Assembly: GCF_003971195.1 (NCBI RefSeq)
Contig: NZ_CP034593.1
Location: forward strand, 2,604,001-2,668,000
From: Flaviflexus ciconiae
GTDB lineage: Bacteria > Actinomycetota > Actinomycetes > Actinomycetales > Actinomycetaceae
DNA length: 64,000 bases
Reading direction: 5' to 3'
The translations under genes were made by a program, and so were the position numbers. Below the pieces are notes generated by a model that worked only from the letters and a program-made list of their open reading frames with translations, was not told the DNA's origin and did not search any database. Of the stretch, positions 46,428-55,331 are shown piece by piece. Numbering within the stretch: the first letter of the stretch is position 1; each line of letters starts with the position of its first letter.

Positions 46428-47627
46428 ATGAGCACGAACCAATCGAGGATCTATCTTGGTCTTGACGTCGGTAAAACCGATCACTGGGCATGCGCTCTGA
46501 CCGAGTCTGGGCAGGTGTTGTGGAATAAGACTTTGCCCAATAGCGAAGCCAAAATCATCGACATCTACACCAAACTCTCTGCGCAGGGCCGGGTGTTGGT
46601 TGTGGTGGATCAGCCCGCCACCATCGGCGCCCTTGCAATCGCGGTCGCCGGGCACATGGGGATCGAGGTCGCCTACCTACCAGGCCTGACGATGCGCCGG
46701 ATCGCCGACCTGTACCCCGGGGATGCTAAAACGGACCAGAAGGATGCCTTCATCATCGCTGACGCCGCCCGCAACCTTCCCCACACCCTACGAGCACTGA
46801 CAAAGACGGATCAAGACGAGGCAGGCCTGGCAATGCTGACCGGGTTCGACCTAGACCTGTCCCGACAGGTTAATCAAGTCTCTAACCGGATCCGCGGCCT
46901 GTTCACCCAGATCCACCCCGAACTGGAGAAAGTCCTCGGCATCCGCCTCGAGCACGACGCGATCCTGCACGTCCTGGCCACCTGGCCCACCCCGCAAGCC
47001 TTAAAGAAAGCAGGCCGGGCACGAATTGACGCGAAACTCAAGAAACATGGGGCACGTCGCCACACCGCCTGGACCACCGAACTCCTCGAGGCACTCTCAC
47101 AACAGTCGGTGACCGTGACCGGTACCGAAGCGGCCGGATTGGTGATCCCCCACCTGGCACGCCAGCTGTTGAGTCTGCATGCCCAACGTGCCGACGTGGC
47201 CATCCAGGTAGAAAAGATCGTAGCTAACCACCCTCTTTACCCGGTCCTGAGATCCATGCCCGGCAACGGTCTCAGGACCGCCGCCGTGATCATCGCCGAG
47301 CTCTCCGGCAAGACATTTACCAGCTCCGCCGCACTAGCGTCTTACGCCGGCCTCGCACCCACCACGAGGCAATCGGGATCATCCATTAGGTCCGAACGCG
47401 TCAGCCACTTTGGGAACAAACGCCTCAAACGGGCACTATTCCTATCCGCATTCGCTGTCATCCGCACCGACCCCGTCTCCCGGGCCTACTACGACCGCAA
47501 ACGAGCACAAGGCAAACGACACAACCAAGCCATCATCGCCCTCGCCCACCGCCGACTCACCGTCCTATACGCCATGCTCCGAGACGGCACACTCTACAAC
47601 ATCCCCGAAACCACCCTCGCAGCTTGA
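46428..47627 (+). CDS. IS110-family transposase (DEDD recombinase)
   Basis: 399 residues from ATG 46428 (MSTNQSRIYLGLDVGKTDHWACAL), with AGAGGAGAT upstream. The N-terminal RuvC-like DEDD domain starts with GLDVGKTDHWA and has DQKDAFIIADAARNLP; the C-terminal transposase-20 domain has LRSMPGNGLRTAAVIIAELS, ASYAGLAPTTRQSGSS and the conserved serine region. Length is normal and no frameshift is visible, so it could be active. Insertion is directed by the element's own non-coding RNA in studied relatives. Confidence 0.93.
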   Translation: MSTNQSRIYLGLDVGKTDHWACALTESGQVLWNKTLPNSEAKIIDIYTKLSAQGRVLVVVDQPATIGALAIAVAGHMGIEVAYLPGLTMRRIADLYPGDAKTDQKDAFIIADAARNLPHTLRALTKTDQDEAGLAMLTGFDLDLSRQVNQVSNRIRGLFTQIHPELEKVLGIRLEHDAILHVLATWPTPQALKKAGRARIDAKLKKHGARRHTAWTTELLEALSQQSVTVTGTEAAGLVIPHLARQLLSLHAQRADVAIQVEKIVANHPLYPVLRSMPGNGLRTAAVIIAELSGKTFTSSAALASYAGLAPTTRQSGSSIRSERVSHFGNKRLKRALFLSAFAVIRTDPVSRAYYDRKRAQGKRHNQAIIALAHRRLTVLYAMLRDGTLYNIPETTLAA

Positions 47628-47812
47628 CACACAACATAGGGGCACGTTACTATTGTGCTCCTCTTTGGCGAGCTGATTTCACGTCGGTGACTTGCCCGAG
47701 AATCGGGACACTGAAGAGCGATGTGGATTCGGATAGTAGCCCGAAGAGGAGCGAGGCGCTCCGGAGCTATCCTTGGCATTAGTCCATCTGCCAGTACGTT
47801 TCGGAAACGGAA

Positions 47813-47866
47813 GTGGCGCCCAACCGAAGTTGAGCGCCACCCCGCTCGAGAATGCGCTTGAGCGGG
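47813..47866 (-). terminator. Two hairpins downstream of the DUF4352 gene
   Basis: GTGGCGCCCAAC/GTTGAGCGCCAC around CGAA (47813-47840) and CCCGCTCGAG/CTTGAGCGGG around AATGCG (47841-47866), one mismatch each, end to end. They lie 39-92 nt after the leftward stop at 47905 and probably terminate that transcript. 47628-47812 holds no gene I can support. Confidence 0.7.
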
Positions 47867-47904
47867 CTTAGTCCAGGTACTGCTTAGGTGGGGAGAATAG
47901 CTAC

Positions 47905-48597
47905 CTATTGCAGGGATACCCGGATCGGGTCACCAAAGAACTCGTCGTTGCCAAGGTCAATAGCGGTGGGTACCGAGTCTGCTGGAATGTCGTAGATTAG
48001 GGCGCCTTCGACAGTGTTGCCGGGGTTGACCTCTGTGAATGCGAAGGTTTCGCCGTCGTAATACCAGGCGTCGCTCGACTCTGAATGCTGGCGATCTTGC
48101 TCGTCGATGAGCTTGTGCTCGGATGCTCGGAAGTGTTCTGCCTCGTTACCGGTGTTCGTGACCGAGACGTGAACGAGTACGAACTGGCCTGCGGCCTCAG
48201 CGTTGAAGTGTTCATTTCCGATCAGACCAACCTCAGCATCGACGCTTGTGATGGTGACATCGAAGTTTCCGGTGCTTACCGTGTCACCGACACCGGGAGC
48301 AGACTCGGCTGGCTCCTCTGCTTCTTCCGGTTCATCAGCCTCCGGTTCTTCAGCTTCCTCACCGTCGGCAGCGTCAACAATGGCTGCGTCACCGTCGCCA
48401 CCATCATCATTGGTGTCTTCGTTGCGATCGTTGGAATTGCCGGTTGAGGTGTTTGAATCGGCTTTTGGTTCGTCGCCGTCCCCACCGGACCCCATGCTGG
48501 CAATAATGCCGATAATAATAATGATGAGGATGGCGGTGAGGATCTTGTGGCGCGCGAACCAGCTCTTCTGCTTCTGCGCCGGTGCCGGGTATGACAT
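47905..48597 (-). CDS. DUF4352 membrane-anchored extracellular protein
   Basis: 230 residues. One membrane anchor (ILTAILIIIIIGIIASMG, about 19-36) after a basic KQKSWFARHK, then a strongly acidic low-complexity linker (about 40-100, Glu/Asp/Ala/Pro), then an immunoglobulin-like DUF4352 domain (VGDTVSTGNFDVTITSVD to FFGDPIRVSL). Such domains occur on many Gram-positive surface proteins of unknown role. The start ATG 48597 follows AAAGGAGAC. Confidence 0.85.
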   Translation of the reverse strand: MSYPAPAQKQKSWFARHKILTAILIIIIIGIIASMGSGGDGDEPKADSNTSTGNSNDRNEDTNDDGGDGDAAIVDAADGEEAEEPEADEPEEAEEPAESAPGVGDTVSTGNFDVTITSVDAEVGLIGNEHFNAEAAGQFVLVHVSVTNTGNEAEHFRASEHKLIDEQDRQHSESSDAWYYDGETFAFTEVNPGNTVEGALIYDIPADSVPTAIDLGNDEFFGDPIRVSLQ

Positions 48598-48728
48598 GGT
48601 GTCTCCTTTTTCAGATCGATACTTCGAAGTTATGTGTCGGAAGCTCGTCCTGACATCGGCCGATCGGCCATACTTCCCTGACCGAACGGCCGAGGCAAAA
48701 GGTCATAGGGAGGCAATACCATGGCTTC

Positions 48729-50234
48729 ATGAATAGTGGTGCGAAGGATCTGGGGCCCCGTAGCCGGTTGGGCTGGGTCAAGAGCTTTGTCCTCATTCCC
48801 ATTGCCTGGTTCATGACAATCGGAGCTCCCGCCTTCTACTTCGTGGGAGTTGAAGAACGGTACCCGAACGGTTGGCTCAATGGGGTCGGCACGTTCTATT
48901 CCGTCATCGCTATGGCAGCGGCCATCTACGCCTGCTATCTCTTCACGCAACGCAGGCAGAATCCTCGCAGGACAGGGCATATCCTTGCAGCGCTCCAACT
49001 TGTCTTCCCGGTAGGCCCGGTACTTGCCATTGTGCTTCCCAGATATATCCGCACCCAGCCCGCCAAAGATGGCATCTACATGTCGGGGTTCTACGGAGTT
49101 AGCCTGATCGTGACCATGGCGAGGGATCTGCTGGGTCAATCAACGGACACGTCAATCCTTCGCAGCCTTATGAACGTGGATGACACCGATGGTGGGGGTC
49201 CGATAAGCATCACGTCCCTTATCTCAATCTTCCTCATTACCTTCCTGCTACCCATCGGCCTCGGCTACTGGGAGGCCTCACGGGATGCTTTAGAGGAAAC
49301 CGAAGGAAGACTTTTTGAGCAGGTTGGGCAACTCAAGCAGAGAGACGTGCAGCTTGAGGAGAAAGAGCACCAGCTTGGCCAGACATCGGAGCGACTTGAG
49401 GAGACCTCGGTTCGGCTCGAACAAACTTCCGAAGAGCTGGAGGAAAGATCTCGGGCTTCGGAGGAAATGGAGTACGAGCTGAGCCGCAAGGAAGAACGGG
49501 AAATCATGGCCCGGGATATTCACGATACTGTCGGGCACAGGCTCTCCCTCGTCTCACTCCACGCAGGTGTATTGGAGATGTTGGCGCAAGATGATGAGCT
49601 GAAAGACAAAGCGGTTCAGGTAAGGCAGGAAGCCCAGCAGGCCGTGGACGAACTCCGGGGCCTTGTTCACGTCATGAGGAATCCTGCTAAACGGACCGAC
49701 ACTTTCGATTACGACAACTACGAGATGACAGACCTGGCCGATGTCATCGAGCACGTCCTCGGAGCCGGCCACCCAGTCTCGTCTTCCGTGTTCGTGACCG
49801 ATCCGGAAAAAGCTTTAGGGCTACTCACGAAGTCGACCTATCGGATTGTGCAGGAGTTACTGACCAACGCAATCAAGCACGCCCCGGGCGAGATCGTTCG
49901 CGTCAAAGTTAAGGGTGGTCCCGGCCAGGGACTCAACATCTCCGTAGCGAATCCCGTCACTGGAGGTGTGAGAGGAGCGGGTTTGAACTCTGGTCCCGCC
50001 GATGGTTTTGCACTCACTCCACACGATCCTCAGGATTCAGCATCGTCTACATCTGTACCGCAAAGCGGTGAATCTGCTCTAACAACTCGTGAGGGTGGAG
50101 CTAGAGTCGGCGGCTTGACCGGAATCAAGGAACGGGCCCTTGCCATGGGCGGGTGGGTTCTTGTCACCGAAGAAGATGGCGAGTTCAGGGTTGATGCTTG
50201 GCTTCCGTGGGAGAAGGGGAGTGCAGCCGAGTAG
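48729..50234 (+). CDS. Sensor histidine kinase, NarL-partner (HisKA_3) type
   Basis: 501 residues. Membrane segments at about 19-40, 54-72, 92-106, 120-132 and 160-180 form the sensor; a coiled coil (about 183-258, Glu/Arg/Leu heptads) leads to REIMARDIHDTVGHRLS with the phosphorylated His265. The N-box ELLTNAIKHA of the ATPase domain is near 378. Response regulator gene 12 bp downstream. Start: ATG 48729; the GGGAGG site is somewhat far (16 nt), and an ATG at 48721 leads at once to a stop. Signal sensed unknown. Confidence 0.9.
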   Translation: MNSGAKDLGPRSRLGWVKSFVLIPIAWFMTIGAPAFYFVGVEERYPNGWLNGVGTFYSVIAMAAAIYACYLFTQRRQNPRRTGHILAALQLVFPVGPVLAIVLPRYIRTQPAKDGIYMSGFYGVSLIVTMARDLLGQSTDTSILRSLMNVDDTDGGGPISITSLISIFLITFLLPIGLGYWEASRDALEETEGRLFEQVGQLKQRDVQLEEKEHQLGQTSERLEETSVRLEQTSEELEERSRASEEMEYELSRKEEREIMARDIHDTVGHRLSLVSLHAGVLEMLAQDDELKDKAVQVRQEAQQAVDELRGLVHVMRNPAKRTDTFDYDNYEMTDLADVIEHVLGAGHPVSSSVFVTDPEKALGLLTKSTYRIVQELLTNAIKHAPGEIVRVKVKGGPGQGLNISVANPVTGGVRGAGLNSGPADGFALTPHDPQDSASSTSVPQSGESALTTREGGARVGGLTGIKERALAMGGWVLVTEEDGEFRVDAWLPWEKGSAAE

Positions 50235-50245
50235 AATCGGTCCTT

Positions 50246-50947
50246 GTGAATGGTGACCGCCCCATCAAGCTCCTCCTCGTCGACGACGAGCCGCTCATGC
50301 TCGATGCCATCGAAACAATCTTCAAGGTCGGAAGTGCCGGCGAGATCGAGGTTGTTGGTAAAGCACACAACGGGTTAGCGGCAATCGACGCCGTCCATGC
50401 CTACAGTCCCGACGTGATCCTCATGGACATTCGGATGCCGAAGATGGACGGGATTGAAGCCACCCGGAGGATCCGGTCCCTGCCGAACCCTCCCGAGGTC
50501 ATTGTCCTCACGACCTTCGATTCGGAAAATGAACCGATCCGTGCTGCAGAAGCAGGAGCGAACGGTTTCCTCTTGAAAACCGAGGGCCCGAAAGAGCTTG
50601 TTGGCGCCGTCAAGAACGTTGCCATGGGGGAGGGTGCGCTCTCACCCAGAACGTCCCGTCAACTCGTTGAGTTCATTCGTGTCTGGGCAACAAAACCGGA
50701 AGTCGTTAACGCTGCCAAGCAATTCCTTTCCCTCACGGCCCGCGAGCGCGACATCGCCAAGCTGGCCGCGGCAGGTCAATCGAATACGGAGATCGCGGAC
50801 TCTTTGTTCGTGTCGCTTTCGACCGTGAAGACTCATCTCGCGTCAATTCAGCAGAAGCTTGGTGTCGACAACCGCGTTCTTATCGCAGTCACGATCACTC
50901 TCGCTAGCCTTGCTCCCGGATATCCGGACTTCACCTGCGGCGTCTAA
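50246..50947 (+). CDS. Response regulator, NarL/FixJ family
   Basis: 233 residues from GTG 50246 (VNGDRPIKLLLVDDEPLML). The receiver domain has the phospho-accepting Asp61 in VILMDIRMPKMDG and Lys in FLLKTEG; the LuxR-type helix-turn-helix LTARERDIAKLAAAGQSNTE then SLSTVKTHLASIQQKLG lies at about 170-213. It is the partner of the histidine kinase 12 bp upstream. Targets unknown. A longer frame from 50198 would overlap the kinase and is not preferred. Confidence 0.93.
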   Translation: MNGDRPIKLLLVDDEPLMLDAIETIFKVGSAGEIEVVGKAHNGLAAIDAVHAYSPDVILMDIRMPKMDGIEATRRIRSLPNPPEVIVLTTFDSENEPIRAAEAGANGFLLKTEGPKELVGAVKNVAMGEGALSPRTSRQLVEFIRVWATKPEVVNAAKQFLSLTARERDIAKLAAAGQSNTEIADSLFVSLSTVKTHLASIQQKLGVDNRVLIAVTITLASLAPGYPDFTCGV

Positions 50948-51354
50948 CCTATGGCGTGACTGCGGCTTCCACGCTCCTAATCTGAATACTTACTGAATGA
51001 ATCCTGGGCGTCTAGCGGGGTTCTCATTTTGAGTTTTCGTTCCAAGAATGGGGCAAGGTCAGACTTGCTAGCGGCCTTCGAAAAGTGAACAAAAGGTGAA
51101 CAGTTTCGCTCACGGGAATAGGTGCTGAACAGACCTCTGACCTGTGGAAGTGGGCTTCTTTGGGGTGGTTGGCGAGGTGAGCGTCGAGCCTCATTTTTGT
51201 GGTTCTGGCAGGTTGGTAGGTCGGACTTTTCCGCAGTGTGATGCGGTTTACTCGGGGTCAAATTTTCAGTTTATTCTTAGCTGAGGTGCGGTCTCGTCCC
51301 AGGCGGTGGTGGGTCAATAAGTCAGACACATTGACTGATCACGAGGAGAACGCC
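50948..51354. other. Intergenic, no gene seen
   Basis: About 400 bp between the response regulator and the DUF4956 gene with no supported frame. It should carry the promoter of the polyphosphate operon; no convincing pair of elements was found. Confidence 0.5.
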
Positions 51355-51921
51355 GTGAACGAATACTTGCCCATTGCCGTTGACATTGTCGCCATCACCA
51401 TCCTGGTGTTCGGGATTTACTTCCCGAGGCACCGACGCACGGATATGGCACTGGCGTACATGACGGTGAACATTGGCGTCCTTGCGGTGGCCGATACTCT
51501 CGCAGCATCCGCTGTGGCTGCGAGAGTATCGGGCTAGGACTGTTTGGTGTCCTCTCGATTATTCGTCTCCGCTCCGAAGAGCTGACTCAGCGGGAGGTCG
51601 CCTATTACTTCGCGGCTCGCCATCGGCCTGATCGCCGGCCTTGCCGATGTCTCGCCGAAGCAGATTGGGCTCATTGCGCTAATCCTCATTGTTATCGCAA
51701 TTGTTGACTCCCGTCATCTCTACCCCGTACGCCGCCGCTCCATGGTTCTTGACCGGGCGATTGCTGATGAGGGGGAGCTACGTGACTATGTTGCATCGTT
51801 TTGCTCCGGACGGATTGTCGACGTCTCCATCGAAGAAATCGATTTCGTCAAGGACTCGACAACCGTTCGCGTACAAATCAAGGAAGGCTCCGCACACCAG
51901 AGCGTCGGAGTCGTGGCATGA
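51355..51921 (+). pseudogene. DUF4956-family membrane protein, two compensating frameshifts
   Basis: Start GTG 51355 (VNEYLPIAVDIVAITILVFGIYFPRHRR) and end (SVGVVA, stop 51919-51921) are in the same frame, but between about 51520 and 51612 the family match moves to another frame (GLGLFGVLSIIRLRSEELTQREVAYYFA) and an in-frame TAG (51535-51537) interrupts. DUF4956 proteins are small membrane proteins that accompany VTC polyphosphate polymerases, which matches the next gene. Its stop overlaps that gene's start (ATGA). The two indels could be sequencing errors. Confidence 0.82.
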
Positions 51922-52673
51922 CCGCGGTGGATCTGGAATGGTCGGCTGCCCTGCCCGCTATTGGGCTCGACGAGCTGAATACTTTCGCGGAACGGCTTAT
52001 TCGAGTCGACCGGAAGTACCTTGTTCGAGCGGATGACATCCCCGAGATTATTGCCTCAGTGCCGGGACTGTCCGTACTCGATGTCGCCGGGGCGAGATCG
52101 ACACAGTACGTGTCAACGTACTTCGATACCCCGGACTTTGAGTCCTATCACCGCGCGGGGCGGTGCCGCAGGCGCCGCTACAAGGTGCGGACCAGAAGGT
52201 ACGAAAGTGGGGATGAGTTCCTTGAGGTGAAGTGGAAAGACGGTCGGGGAATGACGCACAAGGTGCGTCGCCCCTGGTGTAGCAGCGAACCCGCCGAAGA
52301 AGCGCACTCCTTTATCTCCCAGGTCCTCGCGGGAGCGGGAGTGCCCTGCCGGGTGAAAGAGCTCCGGCCGAGCCTGCGCACTTCCTACCGGAGGTCAACG
52401 GTTCTCATGGCGGAAGAAAATGCCAGGGCCACGATCGATTTCAACCTTGTCTGCGAATCACCCACCGGTCACGTCATCCTTGATCGCTTCGCGATCATCG
52501 AATCCAAAGCCGGTGCCCGGCTCACCTCCCTTGATCGACAGCTCCACCGCCACGGACACCGTGCCCTCAAGATGTCGAAGTACGGGGTTGGCATGGCGGC
52601 GACAGTGCCCGGCCTGCCACCCGAGAAATGGAGCAGAACACTACGACTACTGATTGGAAGTAAGAACTCATGA
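51918..52673 (+). CDS. VTC-domain polyphosphate polymerase
   Basis: 251 residues from ATG 51918 (MTAVDLEWSAALPAIGLDEL). The VTC fold shows the alternating basic/acidic tunnel residues: RVDRKYLV, STYFDTPDF, RRRRYKVRTRRYESGDEFLEVKWKDGRG, and near the end ESKAGARLTSLDRQLHRHGHRALKMSKY. Such enzymes make polyphosphate from ATP in yeast vacuoles; bacterial VTC-domain proteins are less studied. Coupled by ATGA overlaps to DUF4956 upstream and the carbohydrate-binding lipoprotein downstream. Confidence 0.9.
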   Translation: MTAVDLEWSAALPAIGLDELNTFAERLIRVDRKYLVRADDIPEIIASVPGLSVLDVAGARSTQYVSTYFDTPDFESYHRAGRCRRRRYKVRTRRYESGDEFLEVKWKDGRGMTHKVRRPWCSSEPAEEAHSFISQVLAGAGVPCRVKELRPSLRTSYRRSTVLMAEENARATIDFNLVCESPTGHVILDRFAIIESKAGARLTSLDRQLHRHGHRALKMSKYGVGMAATVPGLPPEKWSRTLRLLIGSKNS

Positions 52674-54403
52674 ACAACCTGGGGAAAACCATGACCGCAG
52701 CATCGCTCGCCGTCCTCCTAGCCGCCTGCTCATCCTCTACCGCAGAAGAAGGTGGAAGTGCGGGTGCGGAAGCCACCTCGTCGGCGGGAACAACCACAAG
52801 CGGATCGACGATCTCAGCCGACCTTCCCGCTAGCATTGATGACGCCATGTCCTCCCTCAAGGAAGCGCACTCCGTCGACGAGGTCGATGCTGATTCCGCA
52901 ACGACACTCCCCCTCGACGGCACCAGCGGGAAGGAAGACGTTGATGGCGTAGAAGTTGGCGACGGCACGGTCACCATCGCGGCCGGTGGTACGTACCGGC
53001 TGACCGGTGAGTACAGCGGAACCGTCACGGTTGCCGTGACGGATACCGAGAAGATCACGATCATTCTTGATGGAGTCGATATTTCTGCAACAGACGGATC
53101 TGCGCTCGCGGTTACGTCCGGTGACGAAGTCACGATCGGCCTTGCCGACGGTAGCGAGAACACGCTCACCGACTCGGAGACCTACTCCGATACGAGCGAC
53201 AATGCTCCAAACGCTACCCTGTTTAGTGCCTCCGATCTGTCGATCACCGGAGAAGGGACGCTCACGGTCATAGGCCAGCACAACGACGGGATCTCCTCCA
53301 AGGACGGCCTCGTTATCGAGTCCGGAACCATCGAAGTAGAGGCAGTTGATGATGGCATTCGCGGCAAGGACTATCTCGTCGTCCAGGGAGGTTCCATGAA
53401 CGTTACCTCCGGTGGGCACGCCCTTAAGGCCGACAATACTGATGACGCGACCGTTGGCTACATTGCGCTCCTCGGCGGAACGCTCAACATCCAGTCCGAC
53501 GAAGACGGTGCCAATGCGCAAACAATCCTCGTCGGTCCCTCCACCGTCAACATCAGCGCAACCGATGACGGTATACACGCCGATGGTGTCCTGGCAATCG
53601 ACACGGGTGAGCTCACCATTGCGCAAAGCTACGAGGGTCTCGAAGGAACGATCGTTGCCGTTTACGGTGGCACGGTCGATGTGACATCCACCGATGATGG
53701 CATCAACGGCTCCACGGGTGACAGCACGGATTCCATGAACCCCATGGCGGTATCCGAAGGCGTCGAGGTTTACATCAGTGGCGGCGAGATCCACCTTGAT
53801 GCTGGTGGCGACGGCGTCGACTCCAACGGCGTCGCGGACATGACAGGCGGAACCCTGATCGTGGAGGGTCCGACCAACTCCGGCAATGGAGCAATTGACG
53901 TGGCCTCCACCTTCAGGATCAGCGGAGGAACCCTCTTCGCAGGCGGAGCTGCCGGCATGGCGGCAACGCCAAGTGCTGACTCAGCTCAGGGCTCGGTGAG
54001 TGCAACGGTTAACGCAACCCGGGGCCAGGCCGTTGCAGTAACTTCGACAGACGGCGAGGAACTCTTTTCCTTCACCGTCCAAAAGGCCACCGAGAACGCA
54101 GTCCTCTCCGTGGACGGAATGGAAATGGGACAGTCCTACATCGTTACCGTCGACGGCACCCAGGTCGGAACCGTCACTGCCGGTGAAGGCGGCATGAACG
54201 GTATGGGAGGCGGCCAGATGCCGGGAGGTGGTGGTCAGATGCCGGGCGGTGGCGGAGGCCAGATGCCTGGCGGTGGTCAAATGCCAAGCGGACCGGGTGA
54301 GATGCAGGACCGCCCGTTCCCGCAGTCCCCAACCGATGAACAGGAAGAAGACCAGTCATCCAGTTCGGCACAGTCAGAAGAGACTGACGCTTCAACAATC
54401 TGA
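52670..54403 (+). CDS. Carbohydrate-binding-domain lipoprotein with Gly/Met-rich tail
   Basis: 577 residues. The lipobox is LLAAC (Cys20). After a Ser/Thr linker, a long right-handed beta-helix-like domain (about 90-430) is built from repeats such as GSALAVTSGDEVTIGLADGS, DDGIRGKDYLVVQGGSM, DGIHADGVLAIDTGE, matching the carbohydrate-binding-domain (DUF4353) family often found with CotH and VTC genes. The tail has GGGQMPGGGGQMPGG repeats (about 505-545) and ends acidic. It is the third gene of the VTC operon, so a role linked to surface polyphosphate or phosphopolymer is inferred. Confidence 0.85.
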   Translation: MNNLGKTMTAASLAVLLAACSSSTAEEGGSAGAEATSSAGTTTSGSTISADLPASIDDAMSSLKEAHSVDEVDADSATTLPLDGTSGKEDVDGVEVGDGTVTIAAGGTYRLTGEYSGTVTVAVTDTEKITIILDGVDISATDGSALAVTSGDEVTIGLADGSENTLTDSETYSDTSDNAPNATLFSASDLSITGEGTLTVIGQHNDGISSKDGLVIESGTIEVEAVDDGIRGKDYLVVQGGSMNVTSGGHALKADNTDDATVGYIALLGGTLNIQSDEDGANAQTILVGPSTVNISATDDGIHADGVLAIDTGELTIAQSYEGLEGTIVAVYGGTVDVTSTDDGINGSTGDSTDSMNPMAVSEGVEVYISGGEIHLDAGGDGVDSNGVADMTGGTLIVEGPTNSGNGAIDVASTFRISGGTLFAGGAAGMAATPSADSAQGSVSATVNATRGQAVAVTSTDGEELFSFTVQKATENAVLSVDGMEMGQSYIVTVDGTQVGTVTAGEGGMNGMGGGQMPGGGGQMPGGGGGQMPGGGQMPSGPGEMQDRPFPQSPTDEQEEDQSSSSAQSEETDASTI

Positions 54404-54661
54404 AAGTAAACCATCGCAACCAGCCCGTTGGAATAGGGATTGAATACATCCGTCCTTTGACTAGATTGGGTGCGATAGATCTCCGGTCAGGCCTCCAGCC
54501 CCACAAGGCAATGCACAAATGACCGGGGCCTTTCATTCTCGCGGGGTCCCTCGGCGCTCAGTCTGCGCCATTAGGATGAGCAAACAGAGATCACGCATCT
54601 ATGGCGCTCGAATCCCCAGTTGTACTTCACGGGGAACGAGAGCGAGAGAGGAAGGCTGACC

Positions 54662-55180
54662 ATGGCACAGATAGAGATTGTCCGCGCAGACATCACCACG
54701 CTCGACGTCGATGCTGTCGTCAACGCGGCAAACAACCGCATGAGAGGTGGGGGAGGCGTTGACGGCGCCATTCACCGTGCTGGTGGCCCCGAGATTCTTG
54801 AGGACTGTATTAAGCGCTTCCCGGACGGACTTGCGACCGGGGATGCTGGATGGACAACGGGCGGAAAGATGCCCTCAACCTGGGTCATCCATGCGGTTGG
54901 GCCGAACTATTCCGCAGGTCAAACGGACCGTAGCCTCCTCGCGTCCTGCTATCGACGCTCCCTCGAGGTTGCTGATGAGCTTGGGGTGAAGAGCATTGCC
55001 TTTCCCATCATCAGTGCAGGAGTTTATGGATGGCCGGTGGAGGACGCGGCGGCGGCTGCATTGGAAACAACCTCGGCGCAAGAAACGGATGTGGAGAAGA
55101 TAGTCTTCGCGGCGTTCAGTGACGACATGGTCAATGTTCTGCGGAGTGAAGCCGAGAAGCTTGGTCTCACAGTCGAATAG
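54662..55180 (+). CDS. Macrodomain O-acetyl-ADP-ribose deacetylase
   Basis: 172 residues from ATG 54662 (MAQIEIVRADITTLDVDAVVNAANNRMRG), with GAGAGAGGAAGG upstream. The ADP-ribose-binding loops VNAANNRMRGGGGVDGAIHRAGG (about 19-41) and FPIISAGVYGWP (about 119-130) are canonical of YmdB/MacroD-type enzymes that remove ADP-ribose or O-acetyl-ADP-ribose. It is monocistronic. Confidence 0.93.
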   Translation: MAQIEIVRADITTLDVDAVVNAANNRMRGGGGVDGAIHRAGGPEILEDCIKRFPDGLATGDAGWTTGGKMPSTWVIHAVGPNYSAGQTDRSLLASCYRRSLEVADELGVKSIAFPIISAGVYGWPVEDAAAAALETTSAQETDVEKIVFAAFSDDMVNVLRSEAEKLGLTVE

Positions 55181-55331
55181 TCTCGACTCTTTCATCGGCT
55201 GGGCTGATTTACGAGTTTGCGTAGGTCGGTCAGATGAATGCTGAGACTCTGCCCGGGTCGGAACCTGACTCCTGTCTGGTAGGAATCTGTTGTGTGATGC
55301 TGGGGGAGAGGATCCGTGGAATTATGGTGCC

